Below, piece by piece: positions 10,382 through 18,422 of a DNA stretch of 32,255 nucleotides. Each line of letters starts with the position of its first letter. Within the stretch, counting starts at the first letter, position 1. The stretch spans positions 1 to 32,255 of the forward strand of contig JAFGWN010000111.1 in assembly GCA_016937115.1 (NCBI GenBank). Reading direction: 5' to 3'. Origin of the DNA: Balneolaceae bacterium. Its GTDB lineage: Bacteria > Bacteroidota > Rhodothermia > Balneolales > Balneolaceae. The notes below the pieces were generated by a model. It did not search any database and was not told where the DNA came from. It worked only from the letters and a program-made list of their open reading frames with translations. The position numbers and the translations under genes were made by a program.

Positions 10382-11377
10382 ATGCCTCAGACAAAACGCG
10401 CTAAAATTACGGCTGTAGGTCATTTTTTGCCTGAAAGTCGTCTTACTAACCACGATCTGGAACAGATGGTGGATACGAATGATGAATGGATTCGCACGCG
10501 AACAGGTATCGAGGAGCGGCGAATTTTAAAGGATAAAGACAAGGCGACTGCTTATATGGGCATCCGTGCTGCGGAGGAAGCGTTAGAGCAGCGGGGAATT
10601 GATGCCGATGAAATTGACGTTATTATTACCGGTACGGTAACGCCTGATTATCTTTTCCCGGCGTCGGCTTGCCTGATACAGAAAGCAATCGGGGCATCCA
10701 ATGCGTATGCGTTTGATCTTTCAGCTGCATGCTCGGGTTTTCTTTTTTCGCTGACCACCGGTGCCAATATGATTGAATCGGGCCGGGCGAAGAAAGTACT
10801 CATTATCGGGGCTGATAAAATGAGTTCTATTTTGGATTTTACCGACCGTTCTACCTGTATTTTGTTTGGTGATGGCGCCGGAGCCGTGCTGCTCGAAGCA
10901 TCGGATGATGAAACCGGAATTGTTGACTACGTTCATCATACCGACGGGGACACTAATAATACTCTTTACCAACCGGCAGGTGGTAGTTTAAATCCTGCTA
11001 CAATAGAAACGGTAAAAGAGAAGAAACACTACGTACGCCAGGACGGCCGAACGGTCTTTAAGAAGGCGACGGTAGGCATGGCTGATGTATCAATGGAAAT
11101 AATGAAGCGAAATGATTTGTCGGCCGAAGATATTGACTGGTTGGTTCCGCACCAAGCCAACAAGCGGATCATCGATGCAACCGCTAACAGAGTGGGTTTG
11201 CCGAGCAAAAAGGTCATGCTCAACATTCAGAAATACGGAAATACAACCTCTGGCACAATACCGCTCTGCCTGTATGACTGGCAAGATCAGTTGAATAAAG
11301 GAGATAATTTAATTTTGGCTTCCTTCGGCGGAGGATATACCTGGGGAGCAATCTATCTAAAATGGGGGATTGAATAA
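10382..11377 (+). CDS. fabH: 3-oxoacyl-ACP synthase III (KAS III)
   Basis: Condenses an acyl-CoA primer (usually acetyl-CoA or a branched acyl-CoA) with malonyl-ACP to start fatty-acid synthesis. The 331-residue protein has the complete KAS III catalytic triad: Cys117 in DLSAACSGF, His257 in VPHQANKRI and Asn287 in YGNTTSGTIPL. The C-terminal glycine-rich loop (SFGGGYTWGAI) is present. The stop codon overlaps the start of fabD (TAATG). Primer preference cannot be read with confidence. Confidence 0.97.
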   Translation: MPQTKRAKITAVGHFLPESRLTNHDLEQMVDTNDEWIRTRTGIEERRILKDKDKATAYMGIRAAEEALEQRGIDADEIDVIITGTVTPDYLFPASACLIQKAIGASNAYAFDLSAACSGFLFSLTTGANMIESGRAKKVLIIGADKMSSILDFTDRSTCILFGDGAGAVLLEASDDETGIVDYVHHTDGDTNNTLYQPAGGSLNPATIETVKEKKHYVRQDGRTVFKKATVGMADVSMEIMKRNDLSAEDIDWLVPHQANKRIIDATANRVGLPSKKVMLNIQKYGNTTSGTIPLCLYDWQDQLNKGDNLILASFGGGYTWGAIYLKWGIE

Positions 11378-12264
11378 TGGCAACAGCGTATCTATTTCCC
11401 GGACAAGGGTCACAAAAAGTAGGAATGGGCAAGGATCATTACGATTCAAATGATGATTTTGCCCGGTTTTTAGATCAGGCTAATGATGTATTGGGTTTTG
11501 ATCTTAAAGAAATTATGTTTGAGGGTCCGGCTGACGTGCTTCAGCAAACGGAGTTCACTCAGCCCGCTATATTTGTACACTCTGTTGCACTTTTCTTTAC
11601 GCTGGATGCCAGCCCCGATATGGTAGCCGGGCACAGCCTCGGTGAGTTTTCCGCATTGGTGGCCTGTAATGCCGCGTCGTTTGAATCGGTGCTTAAAGTG
11701 GTGCACCAGCGTGGCAAGCTTATGCAGATGGCGGGGACAAAAAACCCTGGTACCATGGCTGCTCTTATCGGCATGGATGATGAAGATGTGGAATCAATCT
11801 GTGAGCAGGCTTCCGCGGAGACCGGAAAAGAGGTGATTGCCGCCAATTACAACTGCCCGGGCCAGTTGGTTATATCCGGTGATGTGGAAGCGATTGAGAA
11901 AGCAGTGGCTATCGCAAAAGAGCAGGGATGTCGACTGGCCAAGGTGCTGCCGGTGAGCGGGGCGTTTCACTCATCACTGATGGAGCCGGCGTTCGATGGA
12001 CTAAAGAAGGAACTCGATCAGCTGGAGATACAAACACCCGACTGCCCGATTTACAGCAACTATACCGCCGAACCTACGGAAGAACCCGCTGCTATAAAAG
12101 GTAATCTTCTGAATCAGTTGTTGAACCCGGTGCGGTGGACACAAACGCTTCAAAACATGCACAGGAGCGAGGCATCAACATTTGTTGAAGTGGGGCCGGG
12201 TAACGTACTGCAGGGCTTGGTGAAACGAACATTAGACAATGTGGAAATAAACGGGTATCAATAA
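11377..12264 (+). CDS. fabD: Malonyl-CoA:ACP transacylase
   Basis: Transfers malonyl groups from CoA to acyl carrier protein to supply extender units. The 295-residue protein begins with LFPGQGSQKVGMG (6-18), has the nucleophile Ser87 in GHSLGEFSAL, the carboxylate-binding Arg112 in QRGKLMQ and His198 in SGAFHSSLMEPA. Its start overlaps the fabH stop by one base, consistent with translational coupling, and fabG begins 14 bp after it. Confidence 0.97.
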   Translation: MATAYLFPGQGSQKVGMGKDHYDSNDDFARFLDQANDVLGFDLKEIMFEGPADVLQQTEFTQPAIFVHSVALFFTLDASPDMVAGHSLGEFSALVACNAASFESVLKVVHQRGKLMQMAGTKNPGTMAALIGMDDEDVESICEQASAETGKEVIAANYNCPGQLVISGDVEAIEKAVAIAKEQGCRLAKVLPVSGAFHSSLMEPAFDGLKKELDQLEIQTPDCPIYSNYTAEPTEEPAAIKGNLLNQLLNPVRWTQTLQNMHRSEASTFVEVGPGNVLQGLVKRTLDNVEINGYQ

Positions 12265-12278
12265 AGAAGAAGATTATT

Positions 12279-13028
12279 ATGGGATTAACGTTAGAAGGAA
12301 AAACAGCACTGGTTACCGGCGGAAGCCGCGGAATAGGGAAGGCGATAGCATTGAAGCTGGCCGATTATGGTGCTGATGTGGCCGTTACCTACGCACGCTC
12401 TGCCGATGCAGCTGAAGAAGTAAAGAAGCAGATTGAAGCAAAAGGACGCCGTGCACTGGCTATCCAGGCTGATGCTGTGAAGTTTGAGAAAGCTGAGGCC
12501 GTTATTCAGCAGATCGTTTCCGAATGGGAAAAGCTCGATATACTGGTGAATAATGCCGGCATCACCCGCGATAATCTTATCCTGCGGATGTCGGAAGAAC
12601 AGTGGGATGAGGTGATCGACACCAATCTGAAAAGTATATTTAACTACTGTAAAGCAGCAGCCAAACCAATGATGCGAAACCGGGGCGGCTCTATCATCAA
12701 TATCAGTTCGGTGGTGGGGCTATCCGGAAATGCCGGACAAAGCAATTATGCTGCCTCTAAAGCGGGCATCGTTGGGTTTACCAAATCATATGCAAAGGAG
12801 CTGGCATCACGCAATATTCGTTCAAACGTGGTGGCACCTGGTTATATTACCACAGAAATGACGGATGAACTGGATGAAAAGATTTTACAATCAATCCAGG
12901 ATGAAACGCCGCTGGGTCGACCCGGTAATGCCGATGAAGTTGCTGAATCGGTAGCATTCCTGGCTTCGGACTTAAGCTCGTACATTACCGGTGAAGTGTT
13001 GCGGGTAGATGGTGGAATGGCAATGTAA
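12279..13028 (+). CDS. fabG: 3-oxoacyl-ACP reductase
   Basis: NADPH-dependent reduction of 3-oxoacyl-ACP in the elongation cycle. The 249-residue short-chain dehydrogenase has the cofactor loop GGSRGIG at 14-20, NNAG at 91-94, Asn116, and the catalytic Ser144, Tyr157 and Lys161 (NYAASKAG). The C-terminal ITGEVLRVDGGMAM is characteristic of FabG. A leader of purines (AAGAAGAAGA) lies a few bases upstream of the ATG. A 151-bp gap separates it from acpP. Confidence 0.96.
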   Translation: MGLTLEGKTALVTGGSRGIGKAIALKLADYGADVAVTYARSADAAEEVKKQIEAKGRRALAIQADAVKFEKAEAVIQQIVSEWEKLDILVNNAGITRDNLILRMSEEQWDEVIDTNLKSIFNYCKAAAKPMMRNRGGSIINISSVVGLSGNAGQSNYAASKAGIVGFTKSYAKELASRNIRSNVVAPGYITTEMTDELDEKILQSIQDETPLGRPGNADEVAESVAFLASDLSSYITGEVLRVDGGMAM

Positions 13029-13179
13029 TACCATTCGTTTGTGAAACATCGTGAATGTTATACAGTTAAGAATGTTTTTTAGTATAAGAAATTGTATTTT
13101 CAGCCCAAGTTATTTTAATTGAGCATCAGAATAGTTTTTTTCACGTACGTAATCTTAAATAAAAGTTAATACAAACATT
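13029..13179 (+). other. fabG-acpP spacer, probable acpP promoter region
   Basis: This 151-bp A/T-rich spacer is the only sizeable gap inside the fab cluster. Acyl carrier protein is needed in far larger amounts than its neighbours and often has its own promoter, so an extra promoter here is a reasonable inference. I could not pick out a convincing -35/-10 pair. A weak 5-bp hairpin (AACAT...ATGTT) about 20 bp after the fabG stop is not a good terminator. Confidence 0.3.
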
Positions 13180-13416
13180 ATGTCACAAGACGTAGAATCA
13201 AAAGTAAAATCAATCATAGTTGACAAACTCGGCGTTGACGAATCGGAAGTAACACGCGACGCTAACTTTACCAACGATCTCGGCGCTGATTCGCTCGATA
13301 CGGTTGAGTTGATTATGGAATTTGAAAAGGAATTCGACATCAGTATTCCTGATGAAGATGCTGAAAACATTGCCACCGTTGGTAATGCCGTTGATTATCT
13401 GGAAGGAAAAGTTTAG
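13180..13416 (+). CDS. acpP: Acyl carrier protein
   Basis: Small acidic carrier that holds growing acyl chains on a phosphopantetheine arm. The 78-residue protein has the attachment site Ser38 in [11 protein letters not shown] and the usual four-helix acidic composition with [12 protein letters not shown] near the end. It lies between fabG and fabF with a 31-bp gap to fabF, in the standard order. The GTAAATATTTATTTAC palindrome straddling the stop is A/T-only and is unlikely to stop transcription. Confidence 0.98.
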   Translation: MSQDVESKVKSIIVDKLGVDESEVTRDANFTNDLGADSLDTVELIMEFEKEFDISIPDEDAENIATVGNAVDYLEGKV

Positions 13417-13447
13417 TAAATATTTATTTACACTTTAATTCGTAAGC

Positions 13448-14692
13448 ATGTCTGAAAGAAGAGTAGTAGTAACAGGGATTGGTGCATTAACACCCATCGG
13501 CAAAACGGCTCCCGAGTTTTGGAACGGATTGGTATCGGGTAAAAGTGGTGCGCGAACCATTGAGCATTTCGATACCACCGACTTTCCAACGAAGTTTGCC
13601 GCTCAACTCGATAATTACGACGAGAGCGAATACTTTGATCGTAAGGAAGCCCGCCGGATGGACAAAGTGTGCCAGTATGCACTTATCGCCGCCGAAGAAG
13701 CATTGGAAGACAGTGCACTTAATCTTGATGAAATCGATAAAGACCGCGTGGCCGTTATTGCGGGAACCGGCATTGGGGGGATGGTGACGTTCTACGAGCA
13801 GTCTGTGGAGTTTTACGAACACGGGCCCCGTGGCGTCTCGCCATTTTTTATTCCCATGCTCATCCCCGATATGGTACCGGGACAAATTTCCATCAAGTGG
13901 GGCTTTAAAGGACCGAATTTCTGTGCTGTTTCGGCCTGTGCAACCGGTTCACACAATATCGGGCTTGCTTACGATTCCATCCGCCACGAACAGTGCGAAA
14001 TTGCTGTTTCCGGTGGTTCTGAAGCGCCGGTTTCTCAAATTGGTGTTGCAGGATTTAACTCCATGCGGGCAATGAGTACCCGGAATGATTCACCCGAAAC
14101 GGCATCCCGGCCGTTCGACAAGAACCGGGACGGCTTTGTACTGGGTGAAGGCGCCGGCATGCTTATCCTCGAAGAGTATGAGCACGCTAAAGCACGCGGT
14201 GCCCGTATCTATGCTGAGATTGTCGGCTACGGCTTCTCGGCCGATGCCCATCATATTACCGCGCCCGATCCCGACGGAGAAGGCGTACAGCTTGCACTGA
14301 ATCGTGCACTGGATGCTGCGGGTATCACTCCGGAAGATGTAGACCATGTAAACATGCACGGGACATCTACACCGCTTGGTGATATAGCCGAGACTAACTC
14401 ACTCAAAAAAGTTTTCGGAGATCATGCCTACAACATCAACTTTAATTCCACGAAGTCGATGACCGGGCACACGCTCGGAGCTGCAGGCGCCATCGAGTCG
14501 CTTGCTACGCTGTTGGCAATTTATCACGGCACTATACCGCCGACTATTAATTTTGAAACGGCTGACCCCGACTGCGACTTAAACTACACGTTTAATGAAG
14601 CAGAAGTACGGGATGTAGATTACGCTTTGAACAATGCGTTTGGCTTCGGCGGACACAACACTACGGTTGTCTTCAAGAAGTTCCAGGAATAA
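13448..14692 (+). CDS. fabF: 3-oxoacyl-ACP synthase II (KAS II)
   Basis: Elongating condensing enzyme of type II fatty-acid synthesis. The 414-residue protein has the Cys-His-His triad: Cys164 in VSACATGSHNIG, His304 in VNMHGTSTPLGD and His341 in KSMTGHTLGAAGA, with Lys336 conserved. The C-terminal NAFGFGGHNTTVVFKK is typical. rnc begins 8 bp downstream. FabF rather than FabB is supported by length and by the acpP-fabF-rnc order. Confidence 0.97.
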   Translation: MSERRVVVTGIGALTPIGKTAPEFWNGLVSGKSGARTIEHFDTTDFPTKFAAQLDNYDESEYFDRKEARRMDKVCQYALIAAEEALEDSALNLDEIDKDRVAVIAGTGIGGMVTFYEQSVEFYEHGPRGVSPFFIPMLIPDMVPGQISIKWGFKGPNFCAVSACATGSHNIGLAYDSIRHEQCEIAVSGGSEAPVSQIGVAGFNSMRAMSTRNDSPETASRPFDKNRDGFVLGEGAGMLILEEYEHAKARGARIYAEIVGYGFSADAHHITAPDPDGEGVQLALNRALDAAGITPEDVDHVNMHGTSTPLGDIAETNSLKKVFGDHAYNINFNSTKSMTGHTLGAAGAIESLATLLAIYHGTIPPTINFETADPDCDLNYTFNEAEVRDVDYALNNAFGFGGHNTTVVFKKFQE

Positions 14693-14700
14693 ACAGCCAT

Positions 14701-15453
14701 ATGTTTGAGAAACTCCGAACCTATCTCCAGAAACAGCCTAAAATAGGATCTGAGTACAACGAGCGGTTAGAGAAATTGGAAGGGATTATCGGCACGAAGA
14801 TCGATAATCCTTTTTTATTTGTACGCGCTCTCCGCCATCGTTCGAGCCTGGTTGATGACGACTTTGCATCGACTGATTCGTATGAGCGACTGGAGTTTCT
14901 GGGTGATGCCGTGCTGGACCTTATCGTTTCTGAAATCATCTTCGACCGCTTTCCTAATGAAGATGAAGGCTTTCTTACCAAACTGCGCTCCAAGCTTGTA
15001 AAGGGTGATGCGTTGGCTTCGTACGCGGAAAAGCTGCAACTCAGCGAAGTTATCCTCATCGGTGAACGTGCCAAAGGACAGGGCATAGAATTTTCCAAAA
15101 GTGCGCTGTCTGATGTCTTCGAGTCGCTTGTCGGGGCGATATATATCGACCGGGGATACAAAGACGCCGCGGAATTTGTGGACCGCGTGATTGATAAACA
15201 CGTCGATTTTGACGATGTGATCGCCACGCTCGATAATTACAAGAGCCTGCTGCTGGAATATGCACAGGCGCACGAGCTTGAGATCCCGCGCTACGAAGTG
15301 ATGAATGAGTACGGCCCCGGCCACGACAAGACGTTTGAAGTGAAAGCTATTGTGGACGATAAAGCAATGGGGCAGGGCAAAGGCAAGAGCAAAAAAGAAG
15401 CCGAACAGAAAGCCGCCCGTCGAGCACTGCAGAGCTTAAAAGGCCGCAGGTAA
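14701..15453 (+). CDS. rnc: Ribonuclease III
   Basis: Cleaves double-stranded RNA in rRNA precursors and other structured transcripts. The 250-residue protein has the RNase III signature ERLEFLGDAVLDLIVSE (62-78) and the second acidic site SDVFESLVGAIYIDRG (137-152), giving Glu65, Asp69, Asp138 and Glu141 as metal ligands. A double-stranded RNA-binding domain spans about 179-248, ending in KGKSKKEAEQKAARRAL. It is the last gene of the fab cluster and converges on dnaB; no strong terminator is seen after it. Confidence 0.97.
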   Translation: MFEKLRTYLQKQPKIGSEYNERLEKLEGIIGTKIDNPFLFVRALRHRSSLVDDDFASTDSYERLEFLGDAVLDLIVSEIIFDRFPNEDEGFLTKLRSKLVKGDALASYAEKLQLSEVILIGERAKGQGIEFSKSALSDVFESLVGAIYIDRGYKDAAEFVDRVIDKHVDFDDVIATLDNYKSLLLEYAQAHELEIPRYEVMNEYGPGHDKTFEVKAIVDDKAMGQGKGKSKKEAEQKAARRALQSLKGRR

Positions 15454-15656
15454 CTCTTATTTCCACCATCTATAACCGGCTATAGCAAATCCTCCTTACC
15501 TATTGGCACAAATCTTTCTTATTTGTTTGAACTGTTCTTCTTTACCAGTTTATACTCCTTAAATAGTAGGGATTTTCTTATGTCCTGCTGCATTAAAATT
15601 ATAGGAAGATTGCTTCGTCTCCAAAGCAGTCGGAATTCCTTACAAAGAGATAGCAT
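15454..15656. other. Convergent rnc/dnaB spacer with small hairpin
   Basis: This 203-bp spacer lies between the 3' ends of rnc and dnaB. At 15609-15630 a 7-bp stem (ATTGCTT with AAGCAGT, 8-nt loop) is present without a T-run; the wording GATTGCTTCGTCTCCAAAGCAGTCGG resembles a fragment of the dispersed GTCATTC...GATTGCTTCG intergenic repeat common in this phylum. It may help end transcription from either side, but this is weak. Confidence 0.3.
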
Positions 15657-17186
15657 TTAGAACGGTGCTTCTTCATCATCGCCGCCGGGGCTGTGGGTAG
15701 GGGGCGGCGAGCTGCTGCTGTCGGAGTCAGAATCGTCGTCGAAATCGGGATCGGTATTGGATTTATCAAACGGGTCGGAGCTGGCCTGGGTAAGGTTTTC
15801 GAACCGGGCGTAATCCTTCACAAAGTAGAGCTCCCTGGAACCGACCGGGCCGTTACGCTGCTTGCCTACAATGATTTCGGCAAGACCAGTGGTCGATTGC
15901 CCTTCGGGCGTTGTTTTAATGCCGTAGTATTCAGGACGGTAGAGGAAGCAGACGACGTCGGCATCCTGCTCAATCGAACCCGATTCCCGCAAATCGCTCA
16001 ACTGCGGGCGCTTATCGCCACCGCGGGTCTCCACGGCACGGCTTAGCTGCGACAGGGCAATTACCGGTACATTCAACTCTTTGGCAAGGGCTTTAAGACC
16101 ACGCGAAATGGAAGCAATCTCCTGCTCGCGGTTGCCGTGGTCGTTGTTGCCGGCGGTCATCAGCTGAAGGTAGTCAACAATCACCAGGCCGATGTCGTGT
16201 TCGCTTTTCAGACGGCGGCACTTGGTACGCAGTTCAAGAATGCTGAGGCCGGGCGTATCGTCTACAAAAATGTTGGCGGTAAAGAGGCGTCCGGCTGCAT
16301 CAATCAGTCGTTTAAACTCTTTGTCGTTGAGCCGCCCCGAACGAGCTGACTGTGCGTTGATGCGTCCCTCCATCGTTAGCAGGCGCTGCACAAGCGATTG
16401 CGCTGACATCTCCAGGCTGAACATGGCTACTTTGGTCTGCAGTTTTGAGTCCTGGTGCAGAGCCGCATTACGGGCAGTTGTAAGTACAAAAGCCGTTTTA
16501 CCCATGGAGGGCCGGGCGGCGATTACGATCATGTCACCGTTCTGCCAGCCAGCCGTAAGCTTATCAATATCAAGCCCGGTGGGTACACCGGTAATCCCTG
16601 CCTTCTTGCCGCGAATATCTTCAAGGTAGGAGAGGGTGTCTTTTAGTACATCGCCGATCGGCTGGGCTTGTGCCCGGTGTTTTGTATTAGCCAAATCAAA
16701 GATACGCTGCTCGGCACGATCAAGTACGTCATAAGGATCGGCGGTACTGTCATACGCCTCTTGGATGATTTCCGTACAGTTAAGAATGAGGTTGCGTTTT
16801 GTAGCCTTCTCGGCAATAATCTGTGCGTGGTAGTCGATATTGGCCGCCGAACTTACCGAGCGTGTTAGTTCAGAAAGATAGCCGGCACCACCGCAGACGT
16901 CGAGCAGTTCGCGGTCACGTAATTCGTTTTCAACCGTCAGCAGGTCCAGCGGATTGTCGCGTTCGTATAAATCGTGCAGCGCGTCAAAAATATGCCGGTG
17001 CGACGGTTTGTAGAAGTCATTTGTCTTCAGCATCTGCAGGGCAATGGTGGCGGCTTCATGCTCAATCAGCATCGACCCGAGAACGGCTTCTTCCACTTCA
17101 ATCGCCTGGGGTGGTACGCGTCCGCCTTGTTCCAGGACTTTCTCGTTGGCTTTATTTTTATAATTGGAACCGTTTGATGATGCCAT
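15657..17186 (-). CDS. dnaB: Replicative DNA helicase
   Basis: Hexameric 5'-3' helicase that unwinds DNA at the replication fork. The 509-residue protein has the N-terminal DnaB domain (about 24-130, PPQAIEVEEAVLGSMLIE), a linker, and the RecA-like C-terminal domain with Walker A ARPSMGKT (224-231), FSLEMS (256-261) and Walker B VIVDYLQLM (335-343). The last 30 residues are a low-complexity Asp/Ser/Pro-rich acidic tail ending GGDDEEAPF. No intein is present although DnaB is a common intein host. The gene stands alone on the minus strand, with about 270 bp upstream that includes a dispersed repeat. Confidence 0.97.
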   Translation of the reverse strand: MASSNGSNYKNKANEKVLEQGGRVPPQAIEVEEAVLGSMLIEHEAATIALQMLKTNDFYKPSHRHIFDALHDLYERDNPLDLLTVENELRDRELLDVCGGAGYLSELTRSVSSAANIDYHAQIIAEKATKRNLILNCTEIIQEAYDSTADPYDVLDRAEQRIFDLANTKHRAQAQPIGDVLKDTLSYLEDIRGKKAGITGVPTGLDIDKLTAGWQNGDMIVIAARPSMGKTAFVLTTARNAALHQDSKLQTKVAMFSLEMSAQSLVQRLLTMEGRINAQSARSGRLNDKEFKRLIDAAGRLFTANIFVDDTPGLSILELRTKCRRLKSEHDIGLVIVDYLQLMTAGNNDHGNREQEIASISRGLKALAKELNVPVIALSQLSRAVETRGGDKRPQLSDLRESGSIEQDADVVCFLYRPEYYGIKTTPEGQSTTGLAEIIVGKQRNGPVGSRELYFVKDYARFENLTQASSDPFDKSNTDPDFDDDSDSDSSSSPPPTHSPGGDDEEAPF

Positions 17187-17324
17187 CAGTGCTGAAAAAT
17201 ACTACCGATTAAAATTGTTCGTGGCTGTTTGGGGAAACGAATATTGCTTTTGACCCGAACTGTAAGTATAACAAAAAAGCAGCTGTTTTTGGTAATTAAA
17301 AATTCAACTTAGCCTAAAATTTTT

Positions 17325-17448
17325 GTCATTCCGAGGAGTTAAGCGACGAAGAGTCTTCAGTGTGGAATAAGCTCATATAAAAGAAACATATGTATTTTTT
17401 GAGATTCCTGATATTCATCCGCTTTCAGTGAATTCGATTCGCAATGAC
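17325..17448. repeat. Dispersed intergenic repeat with GTCATT/AATGAC ends
   Basis: The segment begins GTCATTCCGAGGAGTTAAGC and ends GATTCGCAATGAC, so its termini are inverted (GTCATTxCGA matches the reverse complement of the end with one mismatch). The interior holds GAAGAGTCTTC and GAGATTCC motifs. This is the wording of a small palindromic repeat found between genes in many Bacteroidota-related genomes. It fills the space between the udg stop and the dnaB start and encodes nothing. Confidence 0.7.
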
Positions 17449-17455
17449 ACGTTCA

Positions 17456-18280
17456 TCACGGTTTGCAGTTTAGCTCGTCATACCGCTTGCGGAGCAGTTG
17501 CACATCTTCCCATGTGGGACGTTTCCATTTGGCGTGACGAAGCAACGCCGCCGGGTGATAGGTTGGCATCAGCTCGTATTTTCCGCGGAAGGAGTGAAAT
17601 TCGCCGCGCATACTGCTGAGCGAGTTGTCATTGTCAAGCAGTGTTTGCGCAGATACTTTGCCCAGTGATAAAATAAGCTTGGGATTGATGAGATCGATTT
17701 GCCGCAGTAAAAAAGGCAAACTACGCTCGCGTTCTTCCGGCTTGGGATTGCGGTTATTTGGCGGTCGGTGCTTTAATATATTGGCGATATACACATCATC
17801 CCGTTCAAAGCCGATTGCTTCAAGAATTTTGTTGAGCAGTTGTCCGGCGGCTCCTACAAACGGCTCACACCGTTTGTCCTCTTCAGCACCGGGCGCTTCA
17901 CCGATCAGCATTAAGTCAGCATCGGGATTTCCCACGCCGAATACCAGGTTAGTTCCGTCCAGGTCAGTATGGAGCACATCAGCCTGGTGGCACAGTGCTT
18001 CCAGTTCTTCCAGCGTATTACAATCTTTAATCTTATAATACACTTCGCGTTCGGGGTTGTCACTGAAGAGCGCTTCTTGTGAATCCATGGCGTCGGAGAT
18101 TGAAGCTTCCTGGTGGGGTTGATCTGATTCTTCTTGCACAGAGTTTGTGTCTTCGGCTTGCCTGTTTTCCTCTGTATGTTTCAAAAGAGTCCCGGGCGTA
18201 AAGTCACCGTAAAGCTCCCGCTCCGTTTCAATAAAACGGATGATGTCTTCAATCAGTTTTTCAGGGTTACTTTTACCCAT
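17456..18280 (-). CDS. Uracil-DNA glycosylase, family 4-like, iron-sulfur cysteines mostly lost
   Basis: Probable DNA repair glycosylase that removes uracil from DNA. Residues 110-270 match the family 4 (UDGa) domain: [23 protein letters not shown] (113-135, motif A GEAPG at 127-131), [10 protein letters not shown], the RPPNNRNP loop (172-179) and motif [12 protein letters not shown] (241-251). Family 4 enzymes normally hold a 4Fe-4S cluster through CxxC, KCRPP and a later Cys. Here Cys97 remains but the partner position is Ala100, KCRPP is KHRPP (His171), and the fourth site reads ERSLPFL (Ser187). Residues 1-90 are an acidic, low-complexity extension. The start ATG is followed by MGKSNPEK. 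It is downstream of mtaB on the same strand. Activity and cluster content are unknown. Confidence 0.87.
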   Translation of the reverse strand: MGKSNPEKLIEDIIRFIETERELYGDFTPGTLLKHTEENRQAEDTNSVQEESDQPHQEASISDAMDSQEALFSDNPEREVYYKIKDCNTLEELEALCHQADVLHTDLDGTNLVFGVGNPDADLMLIGEAPGAEEDKRCEPFVGAAGQLLNKILEAIGFERDDVYIANILKHRPPNNRNPKPEERERSLPFLLRQIDLINPKLILSLGKVSAQTLLDNDNSLSSMRGEFHSFRGKYELMPTYHPAALLRHAKWKRPTWEDVQLLRKRYDELNCKP

Positions 18281-18352
18281 TCTATTTTTATCTAAATAAT
18301 TATTGATACAAACGTTTTTAGTTTTTAAACATTTATACCCGTAAATACATTT

Positions 18353-18398
18353 GAGATCCCTCGTTATCCACCAGTTGGCGCATGCCTCGGGATGGCAT
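18353..18398. repeat. Possible fragment of a dispersed intergenic repeat
   Basis: Between the udg start and the mtaB stop lies GAGATCCCTCG, about 20 bp of unrelated sequence, then CCTCGGGATGGCA. ATCCC and GGGAT are inverted around the centre. The wording is that of a degenerate GAGATCCC...GGGATGACA intergenic repeat. Support is by pattern only. Confidence 0.35.
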
Positions 18399-18422
18399 AC
18401 AATATTCTAATTCAGTTTTTAA

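Noticed and set aside
13413-13431. Perfect A/T palindrome at the acpP stop as a terminator
   Set aside because: The stem contains mostly A-T pairs with a 2-nt loop and no T-run; fabF follows closely and is expected on the same transcript.
14721-15324. Two overlapping 168-169 codon frames on minus, opposite rnc
   Set aside because: rnc has every catalytic motif and the dsRNA-binding domain; the antisense products are low-complexity Ser/Arg-rich or unstructured and match nothing.
15478-15496. Short palindrome CTATA...TATAG after rnc as a terminator
   Set aside because: Only 5 bp, A/T-rich and without a following T-run.
15657-17186. Intein in dnaB
   Set aside because: The helicase domains are continuous and the length of 509 residues is normal; no splice-junction or homing endonuclease motifs are present.
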